DNA of 17,265 bases from assembly GCA_030591745.1 (NCBI GenBank), contig JAUVAM010000008.1:1-17265 (forward strand), written 5' to 3'. Below the pieces are notes generated by a model, which was not told the origin of the DNA, did not search any database, and was given only the letters and a program-made list of their open reading frames with translations. Shown here piece by piece: positions 1 to 8,700 of this stretch (the stretch's first letter is position 1; each line of letters opens with the position of its first letter). This DNA comes from Deltaproteobacteria bacterium. GTDB taxonomy: Bacteria > Myxococcota > B64-G9. The position numbers and the translations under genes are program-made.

Positions 1-1972
1 GGAGGATGCGCTCGGCCACCTGGGCTTGGTGCATTAAGTTGCTGCCTTCGCCGGTCACGTATTCGTCGACGAGCTTTTTGGCGGCTTCTTTGTCGCCGGA
101 GGCCTTGATTTGGCCCACTTGCTTCATTAAGTCAGCCAGGGCCGCCTGGACCTTGTCGAAGTGGATGTGGAAACGGCCACGGTCCCGACCGTTGGCGGCC
201 AGTTCATCCGTCGACCACTCGATGGCGCCGGCTCGGCTCAAGACACCCATTTGGATAGCTGCCAATTGACTATATGGCTTGGGGCGGTTTCCAGCACTGA
301 ACATACCGCGAGAAATGTGGCCGAAGGCCCAGACGATGGAGTGCAGGTAGACTTGCTCTGCTTCTTCCTGCGACAAAAGACCCTTTTCTCGCAGGAAGTC
401 GACGAAGAAGAGTGCACCGGTCTGGGCTTTGAGTTCTTCGAGCACGGTGGCCATGGCACCGCCGAAGACCTCGCTGGGGCGCTTGCCGTCGATGGTGTAG
501 TCCGAATGGGGACCGAAGTTGTGCGTGATTTCATGCAGGATGATGTCCAAAAGCCCAAGGCGTTTGTCGTTGGTGTAGCGTTGCATGGACTCGCTCGACA
601 GCAGGCTTTCTGCCTGGGCTCGCCGGATGGTCCGGGAGTCGGCGTCGGTATAGAGATTGGACATGACCACCGTGCGACCTCGACCCTCTTGAGCCACCTT
701 GCCCCAGTTGGGCAGGCTTTGGCCGATGGTGGCGCCCAGGGGACTGCGTGCGTCGCCGGCGTTGAGCACCATGGCGATGAAGTCGGGCATGTGCACACTG
801 ACCTTTCGGGCCTTGTAGGTCTCTCCGATGAGGTCGGCCAGGCGCTGTTCCATGTCCTGGCGCATGGGCGTGAGCTTTTTTTGCCAGTAAAGTGAGTCGG
901 GGTCGATGCGAGCGAAGGATACATGGAATCCCGCCTTGCGATTGCATGGCTCGAAGTAAACTTCATCCGGAGCGATGCGCAGGTACCATCGACTGTTTGA
1001 GGCGTTCATGGCGGCCCAGGCCTCATCCGCTGGCCCCCAAATATTGTTTTCAAAGGCCTTGGCGGCGGCCAGCAGGTAGGTTTTGAAGGCTTCTTCCCCC
1101 TCGGTGATCGCCTGGGCCGCGGTTTTAAGTTCGGCGGCTATTTGTTTCATGTCCTTGCCGTAGGCCTGGGTGTAGGGCACGGCAAGGAGGCCGCCCTGGC
1201 CGTCTTCTTCGACGCGAGTAAAGGGATCCAGCAGGGCTTTGGCCGCAGGCAGTTTGGCCAGTTTGTCGCACCAGTTTTTTTCAGCCTGCAGGGCCGCGGG
1301 ATACAGACCCGACAAGCGAGCAGGGAAGGCCGGGCAGGCATTGCAGAAAGGATCGTTTTCAGTGGCCGGTGCCACGCACCAGGGGGTTTGGTTTCGCCGA
1401 AACAAAGCGCGGCTGGGCATGTCGTCCTGGGGGATGCAGGCCCGATAGCGGTCGGCGCCCAACTGCTCGGCGTGAATTTTCTCAATGATTCTTGCCGCCG
1501 CGGTGATGTGCCGTACGATGGTTTGGTCCAGGGCCGGAGTCTTGGTGAAGTCGTTGAATACCAAGGTGGGGCGCCCCTGGTTGAGCTCCAGGGCCACGGA
1601 TTCTCGTCGGCGCATCTCTTTCATGGCCGCAAGAACTTGTTGGAACAAGGGGGTGAAGGCACCCTTTTCGTTTACGTAGGCCTGACGCCTGGAGCCCACA
1701 CCCAGAAGCACCAACTCATCGGCGTCCAGCTTGCCGGGGTTCTTCTGATCTTGCTCCCAGAAAAGGGGCTGGTCCAGCAGGGCAGCCAGGCGGTTGAAGT
1801 CATCTCGGGCCAGTGCGGGACCCGGTCGAGCAAGCGGTTTTTGAGACAGGGGCGCCGGCTTGGTCTCGGGTCCGGCTTGGGGGTTCGGCGCGGGCGCGGT
1901 CGTCGCACAGGCAACCACGAAGGCGATGAGCAAGAGAAGGAAAAACAGACGGGTGTGAGTGTATGGCTGCAT
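1..1972 (-). CDS. DPP III-like (M49-related) zinc metallopeptidase lipoprotein, 3'-truncated by window edge
   Basis: This reading frame has no stop from the ATG at 1972 to the window edge (657 codons visible), so the C-terminus is missing. The N-terminus is a lipoprotein signal: a hydrophobic run, then VVAC with Cys22 as lipidation site, then a Pro/Ala-rich linker. At residues 480-489 the frame reads HEITHNFGPH, a zinc-binding HExxH. About 28 residues later comes LEELKA (Glu512/513), a likely third zinc ligand. From memory, this HExxH-x-(I/F)GPH...EE-x-K/R-A pattern matches the DPP III-like domain of bacterial proteins and plant Nudix hydrolase 3. Classical DPP III instead has HEXXGH and EECRAE. 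I infer a membrane-anchored exo- or oligopeptidase facing the periplasm or outside. The start is fixed by AGGAGA nine bases upstream. It is divergent from the TPR lipoprotein. The zinc-protease call is firm; the exact family is less so. Confidence 0.8.
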   Translation of the reverse strand, partial: MQPYTHTRLFFLLLLIAFVVACATTAPAPNPQAGPETKPAPLSQKPLARPGPALARDDFNRLAALLDQPLFWEQDQKNPGKLDADELVLLGVGSRRQAYVNEKGAFTPLFQQVLAAMKEMRRRESVALELNQGRPTLVFNDFTKTPALDQTIVRHITAAARIIEKIHAEQLGADRYRACIPQDDMPSRALFRRNQTPWCVAPATENDPFCNACPAFPARLSGLYPAALQAEKNWCDKLAKLPAAKALLDPFTRVEEDGQGGLLAVPYTQAYGKDMKQIAAELKTAAQAITEGEEAFKTYLLAAAKAFENNIWGPADEAWAAMNASNSRWYLRIAPDEVYFEPCNRKAGFHVSFARIDPDSLYWQKKLTPMRQDMEQRLADLIGETYKARKVSVHMPDFIAMVLNAGDARSPLGATIGQSLPNWGKVAQEGRGRTVVMSNLYTDADSRTIRRAQAESLLSSESMQRYTNDKRLGLLDIILHEITHNFGPHSDYTIDGKRPSEVFGGAMATVLEELKAQTGALFFVDFLREKGLLSQEEAEQVYLHSIVWAFGHISRGMFSAGNRPKPYSQLAAIQMGVLSRAGAIEWSTDELAANGRDRGRFHIHFDKVQAALADLMKQVGQIKASGDKEAAKKLVDEYVTGEGSNLMHQAQVAERIL

Positions 1973-1981
1973 GGTTCGATC

Positions 1982-1987
1982 TCTCCT
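1982..1987 (-). promoter_or_regulatory. ribosome binding site of the DPP III-like lipoprotein
   Basis: AGGAGA on the minus strand lies nine bases before the ATG at 1972 and supports that start, which gives an immediate lipoprotein signal peptide. Confidence 0.7.
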
Positions 1988-2017
1988 GTTGGCCGATATG
2001 GGTCGATAAGCGCCTTG

Positions 2018-2046
2018 ATTCTTCCATAGCCCAGATGGATTGACAA
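2018..2046 (-). promoter_or_regulatory. putative sigma70-type promoter for the DPP III-like lipoprotein
   Basis: On the minus strand TTGTCA (2046-2041), a 17-base spacer and AAGAAT (2023-2018) match the -35 and -10 consensus at 5/6 and 4/6. Transcription would start near 2011 and leave a leader of about 39 bases holding the AGGAGA site. The -35 box lies on top of the -35 box of the opposing promoter. The prediction is by eye only. Confidence 0.45.
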
Positions 2047-2068
2047 GGACTCTGCTGGGGCCTAAAGT
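2040..2068 (+). promoter_or_regulatory. putative sigma70-type promoter for the TPR lipoprotein
   Basis: TTGACA (2040-2045, 6/6), a 17-base spacer and TAAAGT (2063-2068, 4/6) form a good promoter. The -10 box ends ten bases before the ATG at 2079, so the transcript would begin only a few bases before the start codon. That agrees with the absence of a Shine-Dalgarno sequence there. Confidence 0.5.
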
Positions 2069-2078
2069 TCTTGGCTCC

Positions 2079-3440
2079 ATGAAAAAAACAAGAAGATACA
2101 GTTGCTGGCATTACATTGTTTCCTTTAGCCTGCTCGGCTTGCTTCTGGCCTGCCAGACTCCGGGGCGGGGGCTGCGGCCAGACCCCGACCCCTTGGCTGA
2201 GGCGCGGGCCTTGACCATGCGAGGCAAAGGGCAGGAAGCATTTGAGGCCTTTGAAAAAATTTTGGGTCGCGAGCCGGGCAACCTGAATGCCCATCGCGGG
2301 TTGGTGGAGGCGGCCTATTTTATTGGGCGCCTGGTGGAAGTTGAGAAACGTTACACCGGCATGTTGGGTGGGGATCGGGCTGGCTTCGGTCATTACGGCC
2401 TGGCCCTGGTGGCCGTAGCCCGGGGACCGGGCGGTCTGGTTTTTGCCCTCAAGTCTTTCGAGGAGGCTTGTCGTTTGCTTCCAAAAGAAGCGGATGCACC
2501 TTACCGCATGGGCTTGCTGCACCTGCGCAACGAAGATTGCAACAAAGCGTTGCCTGCTTTCGCCAAGGCCAGCGTTTTGGATAAACAATGGGCCGCTCCT
2601 CGAATCGCCAGTGCCCATTGTCTGGAACAACTGAGCCGGGATGCCGAGGCCATGGCTGCCCTGCGACCCGTTTTGGATGCCGATGCCCGGGACGCGGACT
2701 TGAGTCGCGCCAGGTTGATCGCGGATCGCATCTTCGATCCGGAGCGAGGACTGCCCGCTGAAGTTTTGCCCGACTTACACAAGGCCACCGAACTCTTGTC
2801 GAGGGAGGCGGTGCAGCAGGCCCTGATTAATTTGGACAATGTGTTGATTCATCACCCTCGCCTCAGCCTGGCATACACCCTGAAGGGCTTGGCTCAGAGT
2901 CGACTGAACAACAGCGGGGAGGCGGTGGTGGCTTTCGGCAAGGCCCTGGAGTTGAGGCCTGACAGCCCCGATGCTTTGGTGGGCCTGGGCGATCTTTATG
3001 CTCGAGTACAGAAGTGGAGAGAGGCCAGGGAAAATTACGACCAGGCCATCGAGATCAATCCCTTCTATCAAGCTGCTCGTTTGCGCCTGGCGGATTTGGC
3101 CATCGCGCGTGAGGATTTTCGCCGTGCCGCCCATCAGCTCGAGGTAGCCATCCGCTTGGACCCGAAGGATATGGGCAACCGCTACCGCTATTCCGAGGTG
3201 CTTTTGACCTTGGGTAAGATCAAGGAGGCCTTGGGCCTGCTGGAAGAGATCCTGCAGAAACACCCGGAAGCCCTCGAAGCCCTCATCCGCACAGGCCGTC
3301 TGTATATGGCCTTATCAAAGTCAGAGCCGGCGAAGGCCGCCGACTATCGTCAGCGCGCCCAAGAATGCCTGCAAACGGCCCATGAAGTCGCGCCCGACAA
3401 TCAAGCGGTGAGCGAAATGATGGAGTCGATGGAGGAATAA
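2079..3440 (+). CDS. TPR-repeat lipoprotein
   Basis: This is a 453-residue protein. It begins with a basic n-region (MKKTRR), a hydrophobic stretch and the lipobox LLAC with Cys25, so it is predicted to be a lipoprotein. The rest is nearly all TPR-type helical hairpins. The clearest repeats lie in the second half, with phrases such as AVVAFGKALELRPDSPDAL, REARENYDQAIEINP and AAHQLEVAIRLDPKD. A less regular first block covers roughly residues 35-200. Such proteins usually act as assembly or interaction scaffolds; no partner can be named here. The frame extends upstream to a TTG at 2040, but the ATG at 2079 is chosen because it directly begins the signal peptide. There is no Shine-Dalgarno sequence, and the promoter spacing suggests a leaderless message. 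Its last 120 bases are antisense to the 3' end of the subtilase gene. Confidence 0.9.
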   Translation: MKKTRRYSCWHYIVSFSLLGLLLACQTPGRGLRPDPDPLAEARALTMRGKGQEAFEAFEKILGREPGNLNAHRGLVEAAYFIGRLVEVEKRYTGMLGGDRAGFGHYGLALVAVARGPGGLVFALKSFEEACRLLPKEADAPYRMGLLHLRNEDCNKALPAFAKASVLDKQWAAPRIASAHCLEQLSRDAEAMAALRPVLDADARDADLSRARLIADRIFDPERGLPAEVLPDLHKATELLSREAVQQALINLDNVLIHHPRLSLAYTLKGLAQSRLNNSGEAVVAFGKALELRPDSPDALVGLGDLYARVQKWREARENYDQAIEINPFYQAARLRLADLAIAREDFRRAAHQLEVAIRLDPKDMGNRYRYSEVLLTLGKIKEALGLLEEILQKHPEALEALIRTGRLYMALSKSEPAKAADYRQRAQECLQTAHEVAPDNQAVSEMMESMEE

Positions 3441-5639
3441 AAGTAGTAACCCCCAGAGCCCGCTACCCATCCCCGTGCTGCAGCCCCCCTCGTTTTTTTC
3501 TGTGCCGCCTCGGTTGATTTGGAGATAGGGCTGTTCTTCGGCCACTTGTTCGCCCAGACTGCAGCGCATGCGATAGCTTTGCCCTTCCAGGCCGCCGGCG
3601 CGCAGGTGGCGTATAAAGATACCGCCGTTCATTTCTTCGACTTCCCCTTCGAAGGGTGCTCCCGCGGGGATGGATTCGATTTTTATAGTTCGGCCCGCCG
3701 TCGCCGAGGCTTTGGCGGGCAGGCCCGAGGCATCTCGCGGTACAAAAACGACTTGGATCGGCTGGGCCGCATCCATTGGCAACCAGCCTTCGGATAGAGT
3801 GCAAAGAGAATGCGCTGGGTCCATGGCCAGGCTGACCTCGGCATCTGATCCCCGCAGGCTGTTCAGTACGTGGATGGCACCATGGCCGCGAGCGTCGGTT
3901 CCTCCCACGTCCAGGCGGGAGGCCGCGATCACGGCCTGGCGGACCTGGATTCCCGTCCAGTCGGGGTGGGCTTCGAAGATCAATGCGCAGAGGCCCGCCA
4001 CGTAGGGCGCGGCCATGCTCGTGCCCGAGGCCACGGCGTGTCGACCGCCCGGCAGCACTCGAGTCGTTGAGCCGGCATCGAAAAAGATACTCTGGGTTGA
4101 GCGAGGATCCGCATCAGATGAGAGCGAAGAGGCGACAGAGAGGCCTGGGGCCAAGAGATCGGGTTTGAGGCGCCCGTCCCGGCTGGGCCCACGAGACGAG
4201 AAGGCGGTCCGCAGACCAGGCCAACCCGAGACGGCATGGAAGACGCCCTCCTGGTCCTGCCAGCGATCTCGAGCAGCGAAGGCGCCCACCGCCAGAACAC
4301 CACGGGCCGTGGCCGGGGGGCCAACCAGGTTCGCGTGATCCTTGTGGGAGAGAAAATGGGGCCAGGGCCAGGTCACGCGGTCATAGTCAGCTACCCAGGC
4401 ATCGACTCGTCGACTTTGTCCGAGAAGTTCGAGAATCCAGGTGCCACTCGCCAGTTCGTCACCGCTGAACTCAAGCAAGACTCGGCCCAGCGCTTTTTCC
4501 GCCTGGCGCTCGGTGGCCAGGTTGACGGTACCGGAGGTAGAGGTCAAAGAGATTTGTGTGGGCTCATGCCCGGGACAGAGGGCGAGCAGTTCTTCACCGG
4601 CGGGATTCTCAAGGGCCATGCAAAGAGGACCGTCTTCTTCATACCAGAGATCGATGAGGATTTGTCCTGCGCCTGGGAGATGAAAGGCCAAACGCTCAGG
4701 GGGGGCCTTGAGCCGCAACCGCAACCTGGCGTGACGGTTCTGTTCGCCTTCGTTGCCGGCCGCCACGCTCACGGCGCAGGGTGGATTCGTGCTCGTTACC
4801 GCCGAGGCGAGGGCCAACTCCAGCGGACTTGTTCCGTCGTGGGCCCCAAGTTGATCGCCCAAGGATAAGTTGACGACCAGGGGCTTTCCTGCTTGGCGAG
4901 CTGCCTCCAGGCAGAATGCAAGGCCTGCGAGTACTCGAGCTTCATCGACCGTGCCTTCCGCACCAACCGCTTTGACCACAATCAACTCGGCCTCGGGTGC
5001 CAGGCCCTGGTAGATCGGATTGCCCCCGGCGGCGATGCCCGCGATGTGGGTGCCGTGACCGAAGGGATCTCGGCCCGCCTCCGATGCGATTTCGTTCTCG
5101 CCATCCAGGGCCGCCTGCAACTCGATGCGCGAAAATACGGCACCGTCGCCCAGGGCTTCTAAGTCCGCGTGAAGTCCGACGGGAGGCAGGGTCTGATCCA
5201 GCAACCAGGCCACCCGGCTTTGCCCCGCATCATCGATGAAGTCTTCGTGTCTCCAGTCCATGCCCGTGTCGATGATGGCAATCAATACACCACGACCCAT
5301 TTCCGTGCGCAGGGCTCTTGTTTCCCTGAGCCCGGTCCAGGCCGCGGCCTGATCCAAGCGAAGGCTATAGCGGGCAGGCCGGGTGAGGGTCATCAGTCCA
5401 GGCCTCTGCAAGAGTCGACTCAGGTCCTTCGGTCCCCGAAGGCGGGTTGTGCAAATGGCCCCGACGCAGCTCAATTTCTTGTCTTGGGGCGGTGGGTTTT
5501 CGAAGCGCAGCAGGAGTCGATCGGGCAGCGCTCGACCCGGAATCCTCAACAGCGGGCCAAGCTCGGGGGGAGGGCCTGCTTCTGCTTTTGTTGCGGGCAG
5601 CAGCAAGAGGAGCCAGAGCCATGGCAGGGCGTAACGCAT
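3321..5639 (-). CDS. secreted subtilisin-like serine protease (S8) with MYXO-CTERM-like tail
   Basis: This 772-residue protein starts with a signal peptide (residues 1 to about 21, ending KAEA). The subtilase triad is complete: Asp124 in IAIIDTGMDW, His195 in GHGTHIAG, Ser541 in ASGTSMAAPYVAG, with oxyanion Asn296 in AAGNEG. About 185 residues lie between Asn296 and the SSRGPS block near 482. This beta-rich insert resembles the jelly-roll insert of Csp-type subtilases, but that is inference. Residues 560-710 look like a beta-sandwich. The end carries GGCSTG (718-723) plus a hydrophobic run and basic residues, resembling a MYXO-CTERM anchor, then about 34 more residues. The ATG at 5639 is preferred over the in-frame GTG at 5645; neither has a clear Shine-Dalgarno sequence. 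The gene follows the barrel-protease gene on the same strand, separated by a terminator. It is probably an active surface protease. Confidence 0.93.
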   Translation of the reverse strand: MRYALPWLWLLLLLPATKAEAGPPPELGPLLRIPGRALPDRLLLRFENPPPQDKKLSCVGAICTTRLRGPKDLSRLLQRPGLMTLTRPARYSLRLDQAAAWTGLRETRALRTEMGRGVLIAIIDTGMDWRHEDFIDDAGQSRVAWLLDQTLPPVGLHADLEALGDGAVFSRIELQAALDGENEIASEAGRDPFGHGTHIAGIAAGGNPIYQGLAPEAELIVVKAVGAEGTVDEARVLAGLAFCLEAARQAGKPLVVNLSLGDQLGAHDGTSPLELALASAVTSTNPPCAVSVAAGNEGEQNRHARLRLRLKAPPERLAFHLPGAGQILIDLWYEEDGPLCMALENPAGEELLALCPGHEPTQISLTSTSGTVNLATERQAEKALGRVLLEFSGDELASGTWILELLGQSRRVDAWVADYDRVTWPWPHFLSHKDHANLVGPPATARGVLAVGAFAARDRWQDQEGVFHAVSGWPGLRTAFSSRGPSRDGRLKPDLLAPGLSVASSLSSDADPRSTQSIFFDAGSTTRVLPGGRHAVASGTSMAAPYVAGLCALIFEAHPDWTGIQVRQAVIAASRLDVGGTDARGHGAIHVLNSLRGSDAEVSLAMDPAHSLCTLSEGWLPMDAAQPIQVVFVPRDASGLPAKASATAGRTIKIESIPAGAPFEGEVEEMNGGIFIRHLRAGGLEGQSYRMRCSLGEQVAEEQPYLQINRGGTEKNEGGCSTGMGSGLWGLLLLFLHRLHHFAHRLIVGRDFMGRLQAFLGALTIVGGLRRL
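3420..3488 (-). other. MYXO-CTERM-like sorting segment of the subtilase
   Basis: These bases encode a GGC motif, a short linker, a leucine-rich membrane helix (GLWGLLLLFL) and HRL basic residues. In the MYXO-CTERM family such a tail directs surface retention and processing. Unlike the usual form, about 34 further residues follow, antisense to the neighbouring TPR gene. Confidence 0.55.
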
Positions 5640-5674
5640 GGTCACATTGTTGCACGAAGATCTTGCGCAGGGCG

Positions 5675-5704
5675 AAAAAAAACCGGCCCCTTTGCAGGGG
5701 CCGG
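5675..5704 (-). terminator. intrinsic terminator after the protease-propeller-barrel gene
   Basis: Read on the minus strand, CCGGCCCC and GGGGCCGG form a perfect 8-bp GC stem around a TGCAAA loop and are followed by eight T residues. It lies 28 bases past the stop of the 1244-residue protein. It is also only 30-36 bases upstream of the subtilase start. Confidence 0.9.
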
Positions 5705-5732
5705 CTGGGTTGGGTTTACTTTGCTTCTTGGA

Positions 5733-8700
5733 TCAATCGAAGCTTGAGCCGATGCCGATGGAAATGCGCAGGCTCTTGGGCTCGGTCTCGGCGATCAGGG
5801 CGTCGTTGGGGTAGTTGTCCACGTAGATGCCGTCGTCGTTCACGTCGCGCATACCGGCGGTGATGTCATTCAGGCCGTAGGAAATACGGACGAAGCTGTT
5901 CCAGGGCAAGTAGCCGAACATGTAGCCCTTGAGCTTAAGCACGAAGCTGACATCGTAGAGCAAATAGTTGCCGTTCTTGGATGCGATATCCTTGAAGGGC
6001 ACTTCCCTGCGCACTGTGCCGCGCTTGACGTATGGATCCCAGTAGCTTTGGGGGTTGTTCGCTACGTTGCCGTAGACGTCCCGCTCGTAATCGGCCGTGT
6101 AGCCCCAGAGATTGCCAGCCGTACCCGCAAGCTCTGCCCAGACGCCAGCAAAGTAGAAGGGACCAAACTTGCGGTTGATGCGCCGGTAGATAGGGAAGCG
6201 ATAGGCCATGGACATGATCAACATGGTTTCGCCCTGCAGGCTGAAGTCTTCGTAACCGGCGAATTCCTGGGTGGCGGACTGGGTCGGCACGTAGCGCAAT
6301 GGATGCAGGGACCCACCGGAGAATTCATCCCAGCGTTGCACGTTGCGGTTTTGCCAGCCGGCTCGCATGTTCAAGCCCAGGGTGTGGTCGCCGGCCCGGT
6401 TCCACCAGGTGATGGGGAAGTTGTGCTGATAGGCGGCTTGGATTTCGTGGTAAATATAGTCGTCCGAGTTGTCGCCGGGCGGGTTGTGCCGGCCCAGCCA
6501 CTCCACATCGGCGAACTCGCGATTGGGCAGGCCGGTGCGGGTGAGGCTGTACATCAGCGAGGCGCGAAGTCCCTTGGGGTTGACGTCAGCGGTACCGCGT
6601 CTGCTGATGGCATTGTATTCCAGGGAGGCCATGTAGGCGTTGTTGGTCACAAAGGCGTCGCCCTTGTTGTCGGAGCGTCCCTGGGAGGTGTAGTAGCGAT
6701 ACTGGTAACTCAGGTCGGCCGTGATCATGGGATTCAGCTCGTAGCTGATGCCGGCGAAGCCGAAGTCCACCGACTGGCGGTACTTGTAGTTCATGGGCGA
6801 TTCGAAGTGCTCTTCGGATCGGGTAGACACGATGGCCGAAGATCCGATGCTTTGAGAAAGGGTGCCCGCGAAGTCGATGTGCACCCAGCCCAAGATGAAG
6901 GTGGGATACCAGAAGTCATTGACGTAGATCAGGCGGTAGTCCGAGGTCTGCCCCAAGAGTACCTGGCCGATAAGGGTGTGCTTGTCCAGGTAGTCGTTGA
7001 TGACCATCTGCGTGCCGATGCCGATGGCGTCGCGCTCGTAGAGGAAGAGGGGGATGCCCAGCACCGGGGTCCAGTTTTTCGGATTAAAGGGACTGTAAGA
7101 TGTGGACTTGGAGCGAATCTTGGGCAATTCCTCTTCGTAGGCCAGGTTGCGGGCCACTTCTTCTGGGCTGACTTCGTAACCGGCGTCCACCACCTTGTTG
7201 TAGAAGTCTTCTTTTTTCAGGCCGCGGAAGTGCAAGCCGAAGGAATTGAAGTAGGCAAAAATCATGTTGCCTTCAGGCGTCAGTTTCGGTGTGAACACAC
7301 CGCCTAAGACGTTGGTCAGCTGCTTGACCTCTCGGGTCTCCAGGTTCATGTGATAGGCGTTGAAGATGCCCGTGCGATCGGATGAGTAGATGATGCCCTT
7401 GCCGTCCGCGGTGAACATGCCGTCCCGGTCTTCGGCTCGGTCCCAGGTCAAAGGGTGCAGGTTGCTGCCGTCCGCGTTGATCACCCAAATGTCCTGCTGA
7501 TGATTGCGGTACAGGTCGGTGACGATGCGCTGTCCGTCCGGGCTGAAGCTGGGCTTGCCGAGCTGCGTGCCATCGCGTTTCTTGATCAACCACTTGATGC
7601 AGTTTTCTTTTTGTTTGCCGTCGATGACGCACTTGCCGTCGATGGTGGTGTCCCGGGCATTGGCGGGCACCAGACCCAGCCAGTTCTGGCCGTCTTCGAT
7701 GTGCACGAAGGCGATGGTCTTGCCGTCGGGCGAATAGGAGGGATAGACCGCTCGCAGGCGGTAGCTCAGTCGTTCAACGTCTTCCGTCTCCAGATTGTAT
7801 TCGAAGAGATCGTAACGATAGTAGCCGTCCAGTTGAATGCAGGGCAGCCAGGTGTGGGGGCAACGCAGAGAGCTGAAGAGCAGCCTTTTGCTGTCAGGGT
7901 TCCAGTCATAGCCGGTCCAGAAAGAAGCGCCCTTGACGATTTTGCCCTCTTCGGCCATGGCACCAAAGCGTTTGCCCGACAAGTAGCGGCCCGAAAAGAC
8001 CGGCAGATCTTTGGTCTCGACGGGCATGATCTGGACGGCTCGGCTGGACAGGGCCACTTTTTTTCCGTCCGGGGAGATCAAAGGAAGCATGGCCCAGGGG
8101 CTGCCGGCTTCAAAGTGGGCCTTGCGCTTGCGCTTGTCCCAGTAGCGTACCTTGGGCTTGCTCGCCGCTTTGTTCAGCTCCTCCAAAGCCTCGTCCACCA
8201 GGGCCAGGGATCCGGCGGCCTGAATTGCGGACGCGGTGACCTCGGCAAACTTGCTCATTTGAGCCAGCTTGTCGTCTTCATCGATTTTGGCACCTTCGGC
8301 TTCGTAGCGCTTGATGGCGTCTTTGAGAACCGACTTGTAGGCTTCCAGTTGTTCTTTTTTCTCGACCTTCTCACCTTCCAGGGTCTTGTCGATATTCTCA
8401 ATGGTCTCTTCGGCCTCTTCTGCATCGGCCGGCAGGGCGAACTTGTAATTGGCAACGCGCAGCTCCATCTTGTACTTGCCGTTGTCCAGTTTTTCGACTT
8501 CGCGCACTTCCTTGCCGAAGGTGTACGTCAGGCGAGCGCCTTCGTGCAGGGCCTTGCGGATGGGGGCGGATTGGCGATCATAACGGCTACGCATCCAGTT
8601 GATGTAGCCATTATACAATTCGTGGCCCTCGACGCCGAGGACGTCTTCAATGTTCTTTTCCCAGACCAGATGGCCCTTCTTGTCCGAGTTGACAGCAAGC

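Noticed and set aside
238..966. 242-residue minus-strand open frame
   Set aside because: It is out of frame with the zinc-peptidase frame that carries HEITH; its Ser/Pro/Thr-rich translation is typical of a shadow.
1142..2029. 295-residue plus-strand open frame
   Set aside because: It is antisense to the DPP III-like lipoprotein, including its signal peptide; no supporting motif.
4236..4868. 210-residue plus-strand open frame
   Set aside because: It is antisense to the subtilase insert region; no start signal and no motif.
6048..7307. 419-residue plus-strand open frame
   Set aside because: It is a shadow of the barrel-coding part of the same minus-strand gene; no ribosome site and no recognisable motif.
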